A stretch of 64,000 bases of DNA from an uncultured Desulfovibrio sp. (GTDB lineage: Bacteria; Desulfobacterota; Desulfovibrionia; Desulfovibrionales; Desulfovibrionaceae), in NCBI RefSeq assembly GCF_902477725.1, contig NZ_CABSIF010000017.1:1-64000 (forward strand), read 5' to 3'. The first letter of the stretch is position 1; each line of letters starts with the position of its first letter. Below, piece by piece: positions 38,105 through 46,782 of the stretch. Made by a program: the position numbers and the translations under genes. The notes under the pieces are model-generated. The model was given only the letters and a program-made list of their open reading frames with translations. It searched no databases and was not told the DNA's origin.

Positions 38105-39994
38105 TCAATCCAGACCGCGCAGCTTTTCGCGCAGCAGAGCGGCCTTGGCAGGGCCGATGCCAGGAATCTTGCACAAATCATCCACACCTGCGGCCCGCAT
38201 GGCCTCAACACTACCAAAGTTGTCCCAGAGCAAACGCGCCGTGGCAGGGCCGATGCCCGGCAGACGCATCAGCTCGCCAGACAGGGCTGCACCTTGACGC
38301 GCCCGGCGGTGTCGGCCAATGGCAAAACGGTGGGTATTATCGCGCACGTTCTGCAAAAACAGCAGTTCCGGGCCGCCCTCGCGCAGGGGCAACGGATTTG
38401 CGCGGTTGGGCACAAAAATTCTGTCAGCCACATTGCCCGCGCGGCGGTCGGCATGGCCTTCCTCATCCCTGGCCTTGGCAATGGCCGCGAGGGCAAACAG
38501 GTCTTCCTGCCCTGCCTCGCGCAGGGCGCGCTGCACGGAGCCGAGTTGCCCGCGCCCGCCGTCTATGAGCAGCAAATCCGGCCACGGCGGGCCGCTCTCA
38601 AGCCTGCGCGCCACCCATGCATACAGGGTTGCGTAGTCATCCCCGCTGTCAGGCATGGCATAGGCCCGGTACTGCGAACGTTCGGGCTTGCCGTCCTCAA
38701 AAACAACCATGCCGACGCGGGTCTGCTGCCCGCCGGTGTGGGACACGTCCACGCATTCAATGCGCATGGGCGGGCCGGGCAGGTGCAGAGCTTTCGCCAG
38801 ACGCTCCAGAATGTTCTGATCCGTTTTCTGTTCCTGACGGCGGGCTTCCTCCCGCGCGTTGGACTGCGCAAGGTCTATGAGCTGGTTGTCCCCCGCATTT
38901 TGCGGCGGCACAATGCGCACGGCTCCGCCCCGGCGATCGGCAAGAGTCTGCTCCAGCGTCTCGCGGGTCGATGCGCCGTTTTCACCTGCCTGAATGTTTT
39001 CATCAGTTGCCTTGTCGCCCTCTGCTCCCTGCTCCTCTTCCTGATCGGCGGGAATCCAGGGCAGCAGGATACGCGGGGGCGGCGTGGCCTGACTATAATA
39101 CTGCCCCATGAACGACCACAAAAGCTCCGGCGCGTCTTCAAAGGTCAGGCCCGACCAGTAAAAAGCCCGACCGTCCGTCACGGCCCCGTTGCGCACAAAG
39201 ATAAGCCCCAGCGCCAACCCCTTATCCGCAGAGAACAGGCCCACCACGTCCATGTCGCCACCGCCGGGCAGCACGGCGGCCTGCCGTTCAACAGTGCTTT
39301 CCACAGCGCGTATCTGATCGCGCAGGCTGGCGGCCCTTTCAAATTCCAGTTCTTCGGCGGCCTGTTCCATGGCGGCGCGTAGCCCGCCAAGCAGCTCGGC
39401 GGAACGCCCCTGGAGCAGATCCGTCACCTTGCGCACGTTTTCGTTATATTCCTGCGATGTCACCATGCCCATGCAGGGCGCGGGGCATTGCCCCATAAAA
39501 TGATACAGGCAGGGGCGCACACGGTTTTTCATGGCCTTGTCGGTGCAGCGCCGCAGGGCAAAGGCCCGATGGATGAGTTTCCACGTTTCGCGCGCCGCCA
39601 GAGCGGACGTGAACGGGCCAAAGTAACGCGCGCCGTCCCGCCGCGCCTGCCGCACGATTTCCAGCCGGGGAAAGGGATGCTTTGGATTGATGCGAAAAAG
39701 CACGTACTGCTTGTCGTCGCGCAGCACGATATTGTAGTGCGGCCTGTGCTTTTTGATGCAACTGGCTTCCAGCAGCAGGGCCTCTTTTTCCGTGGTGGTG
39801 GTCAGGTACTCGATGCTCTCGGCATGCGAAAGCATGGCCCGCGTCTTGGCTGGCAGGCCTTCTGGCCGAAAATAGGAGAGCACCCGGCGGCGCAGTACAC
39901 GCGCCTTGCCCACATAGATAATGCGGCCCTTGGCGTCCTTGTACAGGTAAACGCCAGGAGTAAGGGGAATGCTGGATGATTCGGGCTTCTGCAT
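38105..39994 (-). CDS. uvrC: Excinuclease ABC subunit C
   Basis: Dual-incision nuclease of nucleotide excision repair, acting with UvrA/UvrB on bulky lesions. The protein has 629 residues. The GIY-YIG domain is N-terminal (GVYLYKDAKGRIIYVGKAR, about 15-33). Next come a cysteine-containing region (RPCLYHFMGQCPAPCMG) and the UVR motif binding UvrB (ELEFERAASLRDQIRAVE, about 210). The RNase-H-like endonuclease domain includes IECVDVSHTGG and LLIDGGRGQL, and a tandem helix-hairpin-helix ends the protein (LPGIGPATARLLWDNFGS; IPGIGPAKAALLREKL). I start at MQKPESSS (39994); the longer frame upstream lacks family similarity, though no strong ribosome site is seen. Confidence 0.95.
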   Translation of the reverse strand: MQKPESSSIPLTPGVYLYKDAKGRIIYVGKARVLRRRVLSYFRPEGLPAKTRAMLSHAESIEYLTTTTEKEALLLEASCIKKHRPHYNIVLRDDKQYVLFRINPKHPFPRLEIVRQARRDGARYFGPFTSALAARETWKLIHRAFALRRCTDKAMKNRVRPCLYHFMGQCPAPCMGMVTSQEYNENVRKVTDLLQGRSAELLGGLRAAMEQAAEELEFERAASLRDQIRAVESTVERQAAVLPGGGDMDVVGLFSADKGLALGLIFVRNGAVTDGRAFYWSGLTFEDAPELLWSFMGQYYSQATPPPRILLPWIPADQEEEQGAEGDKATDENIQAGENGASTRETLEQTLADRRGGAVRIVPPQNAGDNQLIDLAQSNAREEARRQEQKTDQNILERLAKALHLPGPPMRIECVDVSHTGGQQTRVGMVVFEDGKPERSQYRAYAMPDSGDDYATLYAWVARRLESGPPWPDLLLIDGGRGQLGSVQRALREAGQEDLFALAAIAKARDEEGHADRRAGNVADRIFVPNRANPLPLREGGPELLFLQNVRDNTHRFAIGRHRRARQGAALSGELMRLPGIGPATARLLWDNFGSVEAMRAAGVDDLCKIPGIGPAKAALLREKLRGLD

Positions 39995-40129
39995 GACAAA
40001 AGAATGGGGAGTTAAAGAAAAAAAGCAAGTGCGGGGGAAAAAGCCAAAAGGCTTCCATCCCCCGCGCTCCTCCTGCAAAACTGGCGGGCGTCTGCTTCCG
40101 CAGCCGCCAGAGCAATTTTAAGAATTGCC

Positions 40130-41341
40130 CTAAATCAGACCCTTCTGCATCATTTCGGCAACCTGGGCCACGTCCTTGTCGCCACGGCCAGAGAGGTTCA
40201 CCAGCAAAATGCTGTCCCCAGGCATGCCGGGGGCCATCTTCATGGCGTGGGCCAGCGCGTGGGAAGATTCCAGCGCCGGGATGATGCCTTCATGCCGCGA
40301 AAGGGCAAAAAATGCGTCCAGGGCTTCCTTGTCTGTCACGCTGACGTATTCGGCGCGGCCCATATCCTTGAGCAGTGCGTGTTCCGGCCCCACTGAGGGA
40401 TAATCAAGCCCGGCGGAAATGGAATACACTTCGCCCGCCTCGCCCGCAGGGTCCTTGATCATGTAGGAATTGAAACCGTGCATGACGCCGGGTTCGCCCA
40501 GGCAGAGGGATGCGGCATGCTCGCCGTAGCTGTTGCCGCGACCGCCGGGTTCCACGCCCAAAAGGCGCACGTCCGTATCGTCAAGAAAACCCGCAAACAG
40601 GCCAATGGCGTTGGAACCGCCGCCTACGCAGCCAAGGCAGGCGTTGGGCAGGCGGCCAGTTTCGGCCAGCATCTGGGCGCGGGCCTCGCGCCCCACCACC
40701 GACTGAAAAACGCGCACCATATAGGGGTACGGATGGGGGCCAACGGCAGAGCCGAGCACATAGAACATTTCCGGATCTTCAATCCACATGCCCAAGGCTT
40801 CGTCCACGGCTTCCTTAAGGGTACGCTGACCACTCTTGGCCGCCACAACGCGCGAGCCGAGCATCTCCATGCGGATAACATTGAGGTGCTGGCGCTCAAT
40901 ATCCACTTCACCCATGCAGATGGTGCATTCCAGCCCCATCAGAGCCGCTGTGGCCGCAGTGGCAACACCGTGCTGGCCTGCACCGGTTTCTGCAATAACG
41001 CGCTTCTTGCCCATGCGTTTTGCCAGCAGGCACTGCCCAAGGGTATTGTTGATCTTGTGCGCGCCCAGATGGTTGAGGTCTTCGCGCTTGAGCCATATCT
41101 GCGCACCGCCAAGGTGACGGCTCAGATTGGCGCAGTGGAATACCGGATTGGGCCGCCCCGTGTAGTGGGAGCAAAGATAATCCAGCTCTTTCTGGAAGGA
41201 CGGATCCGCCTCGGCGGCCTTCATGGCTCCGGCCACTTCGTCCAGACGGGCCTTGAGAGGCTCGGGTACGAACTGCCCGCCGTAGGCCCCAAAAAAGCCC
41301 TTGCTGTCAGGAATGCCGTAGGGGGCGGAATGCTGGCTCAT
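40130..41341 (-). CDS. trpB: Tryptophan synthase beta subunit
   Basis: PLP enzyme that joins indole to serine. The protein has 403 residues, the length of the TrpB1 class that pairs with TrpA. The PLP lysine is in LGAHKINNTLGQ (about residue 93). The catalytic glutamate region is AETGAGQHG, and the phosphate-binding loop is GGGSNAIG (about 240). The C-terminal segment is LVNLSGRGDKDV. AAGGAG precedes the ATG. No trpA or other trp gene lies next to it: uvrC follows on the same strand and a gap precedes it. The operon is therefore split, or the partner lies elsewhere. No trp attenuator was seen upstream. Confidence 0.95.
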   Translation of the reverse strand: MSQHSAPYGIPDSKGFFGAYGGQFVPEPLKARLDEVAGAMKAAEADPSFQKELDYLCSHYTGRPNPVFHCANLSRHLGGAQIWLKREDLNHLGAHKINNTLGQCLLAKRMGKKRVIAETGAGQHGVATAATAALMGLECTICMGEVDIERQHLNVIRMEMLGSRVVAAKSGQRTLKEAVDEALGMWIEDPEMFYVLGSAVGPHPYPYMVRVFQSVVGREARAQMLAETGRLPNACLGCVGGGSNAIGLFAGFLDDTDVRLLGVEPGGRGNSYGEHAASLCLGEPGVMHGFNSYMIKDPAGEAGEVYSISAGLDYPSVGPEHALLKDMGRAEYVSVTDKEALDAFFALSRHEGIIPALESSHALAHAMKMAPGMPGDSILLVNLSGRGDKDVAQVAEMMQKGLI

Positions 41342-41742
41342 GCGATCTCCTTCTTCATGCTGAGTTTCTGCAAATATCTGCGGCCTGCGCGGTTTTCAGC
41401 CTATGAAAGGTCATCCGGCGGCGGCATTTCAAAAAACTTCGTCACTCTGGCGTGTTGCCCGTGCCATGTCAAGATGCCGCCCCAAATACCCGCGCAGGGC
41501 GGGACTTTTTCGGTTTATCCGCGCTTTGCGCGGCACAGCCCGCAACCTTGCCCGCAGAGGCGCTTTGCCCTATAGTCTGCCTCTCTTTTACAGACCTGAG
41601 AGCAGTTAACGCATGAAGTGCGTTAACTGCTCTGCAAGGATTTTCAGGAAAATCCTTGCCACGAAATGAGCGCGGGCAGGCTTTGCCTGCCGTAAGCGGG
41701 CATTTCAAGTGTTAAATGCTCTAGATGTGAGGCGGAGGATCC
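41342..41742. other. Intergenic region rich in palindromes
   Basis: 401 bases without a gene, upstream of the ThyX-like gene and of trpB on the other strand. It holds the two adjacent perfect palindromes at 41599-41633 and 41634-41659 and a further GGCAGG...CCTGCC hairpin at about 41676-41691. Confidence 0.5.
41599..41659. repeat. Two adjacent perfect inverted repeats
   Basis: AGAGCAGTTAACGCA (41599-41613) is exactly complemented at 41619-41633 over a five-base loop. Immediately next, GCAAGGATTTTC (41634-41645) is exactly complemented at 41648-41659 over two bases. They lie 84-144 bases upstream of the ThyX-like start. They could be terminators of unseen transcripts, mRNA structures or protein sites. 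No T run follows either. Confidence 0.75.
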
Positions 41743-42537
41743 ATGCTTGACGAAAAATACACTGGCAACGGCAAGGTTGTGCTGCTGGCAGGCGGCGGAA
41801 AAATCTATACGGATATCGCCGCCCGATTTGTGCGCAGCGAGCGCGAGCTGGAAGAAATTGTGGCCTCGCCCTACTCGCGCCAGATAGTGCAGAATATTCT
41901 CGATTCCGGCCACAGGGCCGCGCTTGAGTTCGACTTTTTTCTCTTTGGTGTTGAAGGCTATTCGCGCGTTACCGAAACCCAGCTTGTGCGCAAGCGGCTG
42001 GCCTCATACCTCATCAAATCCGGACGGGCGGAACTGGGCGGCAAGCGCCGCTATTCCGTGGTGTATCCGCGCAGCGTGGCCGAATTTTCCGCGCAGGTGA
42101 CCCTGCCCGACGGGCACACGGCAACCCTCAGTGGGCACGATCTGGCTGACATTTCACGGCAGTGGTATGATGCAGGCCTTGACGCGGGTCTGCCAGAAGA
42201 AGATTTGCGCTACCTGAAGCCACAGGCCACGGAATTCAAGGCCATCATCGGCATGAACGCCCACGCCCTGCTCGACTGGTTTGCCATCCGCTGCTGCCGC
42301 AATGCACAGCACGAAATACGCCATCTGGCGTGGCAGATGCTGCGCCTCAGCCGCAAGGCCGCGCCCGACCTCTTTGCCGGTGCAGGCCCAAGCTGCGTGC
42401 AGATGGGCTATTGCCCTGAAAACAAGCGCCAGCACGCCCGATGCGTGGGCCGAGTGCTCACCAAGGAACAGGCGCTTGAAATGCTGCGCTCGCATGGCGG
42501 GCAGCAGACCAGCGCGGAAGACTTTACCGATCAGTAA
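41743..42537 (+). CDS. thyX: ThyX-like flavin-dependent thymidylate synthase family protein
   Basis: A protein of 264 residues with the ThyX layout. The early block is SGHRAALEFDFFLFGVEGYSR (about 55-75). The signature region is QLVRKRLASYL (about 80-90). The C-terminal block is NAHALLDWFAIRCCRNAQHE then IRHLAWQMLRL (about 170-205), ending in a cysteine-bearing tail. ThyX makes dTMP from dUMP using methylene-THF and FADH2. The signature normally reads RHR-x7-8-S. Here it is RKR, with extra residues after it (KSGRAELGGKRRYS), so a lost histidine and an insertion alter the flavin/dUMP site. It may be a divergent but working ThyX or a paralogue with another role. GGAGG precedes the ATG. Confidence 0.8.
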   Translation: MLDEKYTGNGKVVLLAGGGKIYTDIAARFVRSERELEEIVASPYSRQIVQNILDSGHRAALEFDFFLFGVEGYSRVTETQLVRKRLASYLIKSGRAELGGKRRYSVVYPRSVAEFSAQVTLPDGHTATLSGHDLADISRQWYDAGLDAGLPEEDLRYLKPQATEFKAIIGMNAHALLDWFAIRCCRNAQHEIRHLAWQMLRLSRKAAPDLFAGAGPSCVQMGYCPENKRQHARCVGRVLTKEQALEMLRSHGGQQTSAEDFTDQ

Positions 42538-42567
42538 GACTCGCCCAAAAGGCGTGTAGAAAAGTTT

Positions 42568-42610
42568 TGCGGTTACGCGCACATTGTACGCGTAACCGCA
42601 TTCTCTTTTG
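42568..42610. terminator. Bidirectional terminator between convergent genes
   Basis: TGCGGTTACGCG pairs exactly with CGCGTAACCGCA. On the plus strand it is followed by TTCTCTTTT and on the minus strand by AAAACTTTTC. It serves the ThyX-like and O-antigen ligase-like genes. Confidence 0.8.
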
Positions 42611-42625
42611 CTCGTATGGGGCTCT

Positions 42626-43978
42626 TTAAAAAAAAGTTTTGCCCACCGCTGCGGCCTCATCCTGACGTGCCTGATCGGCCAGATCTTCGGGGGCGGCATC
42701 CAGACCGTTGACCACAGCCCCGATCATGACCCCAAGGTGGCTCATGGCAAGCCCCAGCCACCAGATGCGGTAAAAATCATGCCCAAAGATGCCGTTGACC
42801 AGCCAGCCGCCAAAACCGATCCAGAACCAGGCGGTCATGCGCCAGTAGATGCTGGGGCTTTTGCTTTCAAGCTCTGCCAGCAGGCGCGGGCGTATACGCT
42901 TGTAGCCCCACCAGATGAAGCCCAGCAAAAAAATCATGCCCAGCACAAAGCCAACAATGCCGTGCGCGTACAGCATATCCAGATAAAGGTTGTGCGGATG
43001 GCTGATGGTGATAACGTCTTTTTCAGGCGCAAGGCCGAGCGCGCGGAAGGCCTCGTTATAACGGCCCGCTCCGGCTCCCAGCCAGGGATGTTCGCAAAAC
43101 ACCTGCCATGCCAGATGCCACAGGCTCCAGCGGCCATCGCTCTCCACCGCGCCCAGCCCGGCCCGGCCCTGTAATACGAGCACAGCCAGCAGAATGCCCA
43201 ACGAGCCCACGGCAAGCTTGAAGCGTCCACGGCCCCCGCGCAGCAGCACCCACAACCCAAAAGAAACAGCTACAGCCAGCGCACCGCTACGGCTGCTTGC
43301 GCCAATCAGCAGGAAAAACGCGGGCCAGAGCGTTGCAAACCACAGCAGGGCCGAAGCCGCAGGCGTGAGGGCACGGCGCAGGATAAACCAGAGGGAAAAG
43401 GCAGGAATGAGCGCCAGGGCTATGTAGTTGCCCACAGTATAATCGCCGAGGCTCCCCGTGAGCCTGCCCGCATTAAGGGCGTAGCCCATGATGAAATCCG
43501 TGCCGGTCAGCGCCTGGTGCAGGCCGTCCAGCCCTTCCCAGAAGCAGGCCAGCACGCAGGCCCACACAAGGCGGCGCAGGTCTTTTTCGCTCCGCACGCA
43601 TTCCATGCCGATAAACGGCAAAATAAAACCCTTGTTGATGCCTGTGCCCGCGTGGAGAAGCGAAGTCCATATGTGTTCTGAAAAAAACACGCCAATGCAG
43701 ATCATGGCCCACAGGCAATAAAAAAGCGGACGCGCATCAAGCCTGTGCAAAACGCTTTCTGTCCAGCTGTAGCGATAATAGAGCAACAGAAAAACAAAGC
43801 AGATTACTGGCAAAACCTCACGCGCGCCGTACCCTATGGGAAAGGAGGCCAGCGAAATCCAGAACGACCAGAAAAGACAACGGCTCCACTGCACATCAGA
43901 CGGATTGCGCAGTGCGCAAAGCAGGCGCTCCCGCACGTGCAATCCCCGGTTTTTTGCTTCATTAAATATATTCAGCAC
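42626..43978 (-). CDS. O-antigen ligase/polymerase family membrane protein
   Basis: An inner-membrane protein of 450 residues with about ten to twelve hydrophobic helices and the Wzy_C-type periplasmic loop. Its signature is WQVFCEHPWLGAGAGRYNEA then HPHNLYLDMLYAHGIVG (about 300-340), in which the HNLYL motif is typical of WaaL ligases and related Wzy polymerases. Earlier it carries LIGASSRSGALAVAVSFG. Such proteins attach or polymerise O-antigen or other undecaprenyl-linked glycans. No glycan cluster surrounds it, so the acceptor cannot be named. The start is GTG with a weak ribosome site. It is followed by a shared terminator. Confidence 0.88.
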   Translation of the reverse strand: MLNIFNEAKNRGLHVRERLLCALRNPSDVQWSRCLFWSFWISLASFPIGYGAREVLPVICFVFLLLYYRYSWTESVLHRLDARPLFYCLWAMICIGVFFSEHIWTSLLHAGTGINKGFILPFIGMECVRSEKDLRRLVWACVLACFWEGLDGLHQALTGTDFIMGYALNAGRLTGSLGDYTVGNYIALALIPAFSLWFILRRALTPAASALLWFATLWPAFFLLIGASSRSGALAVAVSFGLWVLLRGGRGRFKLAVGSLGILLAVLVLQGRAGLGAVESDGRWSLWHLAWQVFCEHPWLGAGAGRYNEAFRALGLAPEKDVITISHPHNLYLDMLYAHGIVGFVLGMIFLLGFIWWGYKRIRPRLLAELESKSPSIYWRMTAWFWIGFGGWLVNGIFGHDFYRIWWLGLAMSHLGVMIGAVVNGLDAAPEDLADQARQDEAAAVGKTFF

Positions 43979-44125
43979 AGCTCATGCGCCCTTTGTTTGG
44001 ATACAGATTATGGCGCAAGATGTATCCGTTGACGGGCGTAAATTCAAGTAGCAGTAAAGTCCTTGCATTAGGGAAACAGGCAAAATATACTTTTGCGATA
44101 AATTATTTCACCATTGAGGTACAAT

Positions 44126-44809
44126 ATGGCCAGATTTACCGGTTTTGACGAAGTATTCAGTGCACTTTACGTTGACTTCGACAATATTTACACCCGCTTT
44201 CTTGAAATTGACCCCGAGGCGGCCAGGGCCTTTGGCTCTGTTCCATACCGGTGGGTGCGCTGGATTGAAAACCATGCGCTACGCATTCTGTACGGCGAAG
44301 GCGTACGCCGCCGCATCCTTAAACGTATGTGCTACCTGAACCCCCAGCGCTATCAGGAATACCGCAATCCCTTCATCCGCAGCGCATTCCAGGTGGTGGA
44401 CTGCCCGCCGCTGACCACCCGCGGCAAGACCAGTACCGATATCCATCTGGTGATGGACTGCATGGACGACCTCTCGCACTCCACCCACTTTGATGAATTC
44501 ATCATTCTTTCCGGCGATGCGGACTTTACCCCCCTGCTCATCCGCTTGCAGGAACACGCCCGCCGCACCCTGGTGCTTTCTGTGGGCTATTCTTCGCCCG
44601 CATACACGGCTGCGGCATCCTGGCGCATCCGCGAAGACTGGTTTTTGCAGCAGGCCCTGCGCGACGAGCGCGCCGATGAGGTGGACGACCAGCCCATCCC
44701 TGTAGCGCCCACACCACCCATTGCCCGCACCGCGCATGCCGCGCCGCCCGCCCCTGAAAAAACCCCTGACGATGAAGACGAAGGCCCAGCCCCCGGAAAT
44801 GCGTGGTAA
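44126..44809 (+). CDS. NYN-domain (PIN-like nuclease fold) protein
   Basis: A protein of 227 residues. The NYN/LabA-like domain (about 1-175) has the acidic residues expected of a PIN-like metal site: ALYVDFDNIYTRF near the N-terminus, TSTDIHLVMDCMDDL in the middle, and EFIILSGDADFTPLL (GDxDF motif). A proline/alanine-rich acidic tail follows at 185-227. NYN proteins are thought to cleave or bind RNA. GAGG lies seven bases before the ATG at 44126. It is a single gene, with no partner (for example an OST-HTH domain or toxin/antitoxin neighbour). Confidence 0.85.
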   Translation: MARFTGFDEVFSALYVDFDNIYTRFLEIDPEAARAFGSVPYRWVRWIENHALRILYGEGVRRRILKRMCYLNPQRYQEYRNPFIRSAFQVVDCPPLTTRGKTSTDIHLVMDCMDDLSHSTHFDEFIILSGDADFTPLLIRLQEHARRTLVLSVGYSSPAYTAAASWRIREDWFLQQALRDERADEVDDQPIPVAPTPPIARTAHAAPPAPEKTPDDEDEGPAPGNAW

Positions 44810-45057
44810 CTACCCGCAATCTGTCAGACCAACGGCCCGAAGCGCTTGACGCCGGGAGCCGCCAACGCTAAAAAGTGAGACGCTCTTTTCTGGTTGGTAG
44901 CCCGCCCTACTGGTGCACCCCGCGCTTACCGGCGAACCACGGACCGCCGCAGCCTGTTGCCGTTTTCAGTGATTACGGCCACTTGTTTACGGCGCAGGCG
45001 TCCCCCATGACGCATACAGCGGCGGGCCTGAATCATAAAACCTGGTTAGGAGGTCCT

Positions 45058-45801
45058 ATGTTTCGCCGTGTTATTCTTGCCCTGATTACCCTTGCCCTGC
45101 TCTGCGGGCCGGCGGCTGCCGCCGAAAAATTCATTGTTGCCAGCGACTGCACATGGCCCCCCATGGAAATGCTGGACGCCAACAAACAGCCTGAAGGCTT
45201 CTCCACCGACTACCTCCGCGCCATGGCCAAGGCCGCCGGCTTTGAGGTTGAAGTGCGCAACATCGCGTGGGACGGCATTTTTGGCGGTGTGGCCACCGGA
45301 CAGTACGACATCGTGGCTTCCTCGGTGACTATCACCCCCGAACGTGAAAAGCAGTTTGACTTCTCCGCTCCTTACTATGAAGTGGTTCAGGCCGTGGTGC
45401 TGCCCGCTGGCAAGAGCATCAAGACTCTGGCCGACCTCAAGGGCAAGAAGGTCGGCGGCCAGATCGGCACCACCGGCATCTTTGTCATGCGCAAGGCCAA
45501 TGCCAGCGCGGACATCAAGGAATATGACGATGTGGGCCTGGCTATTCAGGACCTCGTGGGCGGCCGTCTTGACGCCGTTATCTGCGATGATCCGGTTGCC
45601 ATGTACTATGTGAACAAAAAGCCTGACACCGCTGGCAAACTGAACATTTCGTTCAAGGCCGACGAAAAGGAATACTATGGCTTCACCGTCCGCAAAGGCC
45701 GCAAGGACCTCGTGGAAAAGCTGAACAAGGGCATTGCCGCTGTGAAGGCTTCTGGCGAAGACCGCAAAATTGCTGAAAAGTGGCTTGGTAAATCCAACTA
45801 A
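45058..45801 (+). CDS. Amino-acid ABC transporter substrate-binding protein (copy 1)
   Basis: A periplasmic binding protein of 247 residues. The signal peptide is VILALITLALLCGPAAAA (cleavage before EKF), with no lipobox. The type-3 family (SBP_bac_3) fold has TWPPMEMLDANKQPEGFSTD at the start of the mature protein, then AWDGIFGGVATGQYDIVAS, and GKKVGGQIGTTGIFVMRKAN (hinge/second lobe). It should bind a polar amino acid, by analogy with FliY, GlnH and ArgT. AGGAGG precedes the ATG. An almost identical gene follows after 64 bases, then the permease and ATPase. The hairpin at 45814-45846 lies between the two copies. Confidence 0.93.
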   Translation: MFRRVILALITLALLCGPAAAAEKFIVASDCTWPPMEMLDANKQPEGFSTDYLRAMAKAAGFEVEVRNIAWDGIFGGVATGQYDIVASSVTITPEREKQFDFSAPYYEVVQAVVLPAGKSIKTLADLKGKKVGGQIGTTGIFVMRKANASADIKEYDDVGLAIQDLVGGRLDAVICDDPVAMYYVNKKPDTAGKLNISFKADEKEYYGFTVRKGRKDLVEKLNKGIAAVKASGEDRKIAEKWLGKSN

Positions 45802-45813
45802 CGTTCCGTTTTC

Positions 45814-45846
45814 GCGGGGCGTTCGGGCTTGTCCTGGGCGCCCCGC
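45814..45846 (+). terminator. Hairpin between the two binding-protein genes
   Basis: GCGGGGCG pairs exactly with CGCCCCGC around a 17-base loop. It may stabilise the upstream message or lower read-through; only a weak T run follows. Confidence 0.45.
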
Positions 45847-45865
45847 CGTATTTTAAGGAGTGGAC

Positions 45866-46609
45866 ATGATCCGTCGTCTGTTGCTGGCCCTGGTTGCCGT
45901 TTCTCTTTTGTGCAGCCAAGCCATGGCTGCTGAAAAATTCATTGTGGCCACTGACTGCACCTGGCCCCCCATGGAAATGCTGGACGCCAACAAGCAGCCC
46001 ATTGGCTTTGATGTGGACTTCATCACTGCCGTTGGCAAGGCCGCCGGTTTTGAGGTTGATGTGCGCAACATCGCCTGGGACGGCATTTTCGGTGGCGTAG
46101 CCACAGGACAGTACGACATCGTGGCTGCCGCCACCACTATCACTGAAGAACGTCAGAAGCAGTTTGACTTCTCTGATCCCTATTATGAAGTTGCACAGGC
46201 CGTGGTGCTGCCCGCTGGCAAGAGCATCAAGAGCCTGGCTGACCTCAAGGGCAAGAAGGTCGGCGGCCAGATCGGCACCACCGGCGTGTTTGTTATCCGC
46301 AAGGCTGGCGTGACTGTTGACCTCAAGGAATACGACGACGTGGGCCTGGCCATTCAGGACATGCTGGGCGGTCGCCTTGACGCCGTGATCTGCGATGATC
46401 CGGTTGCGCTCTACTACGTCAACAAAAAGGCCGACACCGCTGGCAAGCTGAACATTTCTTTCAAGACCGAAGAAAAGGAATACTACGGCTTTACCGTGCG
46501 CAAGGGCCGCAAGGACCTGGTGGAAAAGCTGAACAAGGGCATCAAGGATGTGAAAGCTTCCGGCGTGGAAGCCCAGTTGCTCCAGAAGTGGATGGGCGCC
46601 TCCAAGTAG
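45866..46609 (+). CDS. Amino-acid ABC transporter substrate-binding protein (copy 2)
   Basis: A periplasmic binding protein of 247 residues, exactly the same length as the gene before it and close to it through the mature part (shared TWPPMEMLDANKQP, RNIAWDGIFGGVATGQYDIV, AQAVVLPAGKSIK or near variants). Differences cluster in the signal peptide (LLLALVAVSLLCSQAMAA), around residues 55-65 and in the last 20 residues. The ATG at 45866 has AAGGAG five bases upstream; a GTG two codons earlier overlaps that site. The pair is a recent tandem duplication. The two copies could differ in ligand preference while using the same permease. Confidence 0.93.
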   Translation: MIRRLLLALVAVSLLCSQAMAAEKFIVATDCTWPPMEMLDANKQPIGFDVDFITAVGKAAGFEVDVRNIAWDGIFGGVATGQYDIVAAATTITEERQKQFDFSDPYYEVAQAVVLPAGKSIKSLADLKGKKVGGQIGTTGVFVIRKAGVTVDLKEYDDVGLAIQDMLGGRLDAVICDDPVALYYVNKKADTAGKLNISFKTEEKEYYGFTVRKGRKDLVEKLNKGIKDVKASGVEAQLLQKWMGASK

Positions 46610-46635
46610 TTTGCTTTTTTTCGTGATATTTTGGT

Positions 46636-46661
46636 GGCTTCCGGGCTTTTGCCCGGAAGCC
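46636..46661 (+). terminator. Hairpin between binding proteins and permease
   Basis: GGCTTCCGGGC pairs exactly with GCCCGGAAGCC over TTTT. There is no T run after it, so it may be a processing or stability element that lets the binding proteins be made in excess of the membrane parts. Confidence 0.5.
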
Positions 46662-46782
46662 ATTGCATAAACCAGGGCAATCCCTTACACCACAGGGCCA
46701 GCCCGTTATAACCCACGGCACCCCGGCACGGCCCAGCCGTTGCCTGCTGCCAGCCTCAAACGCCTTGTCATGAAGGACTGCG

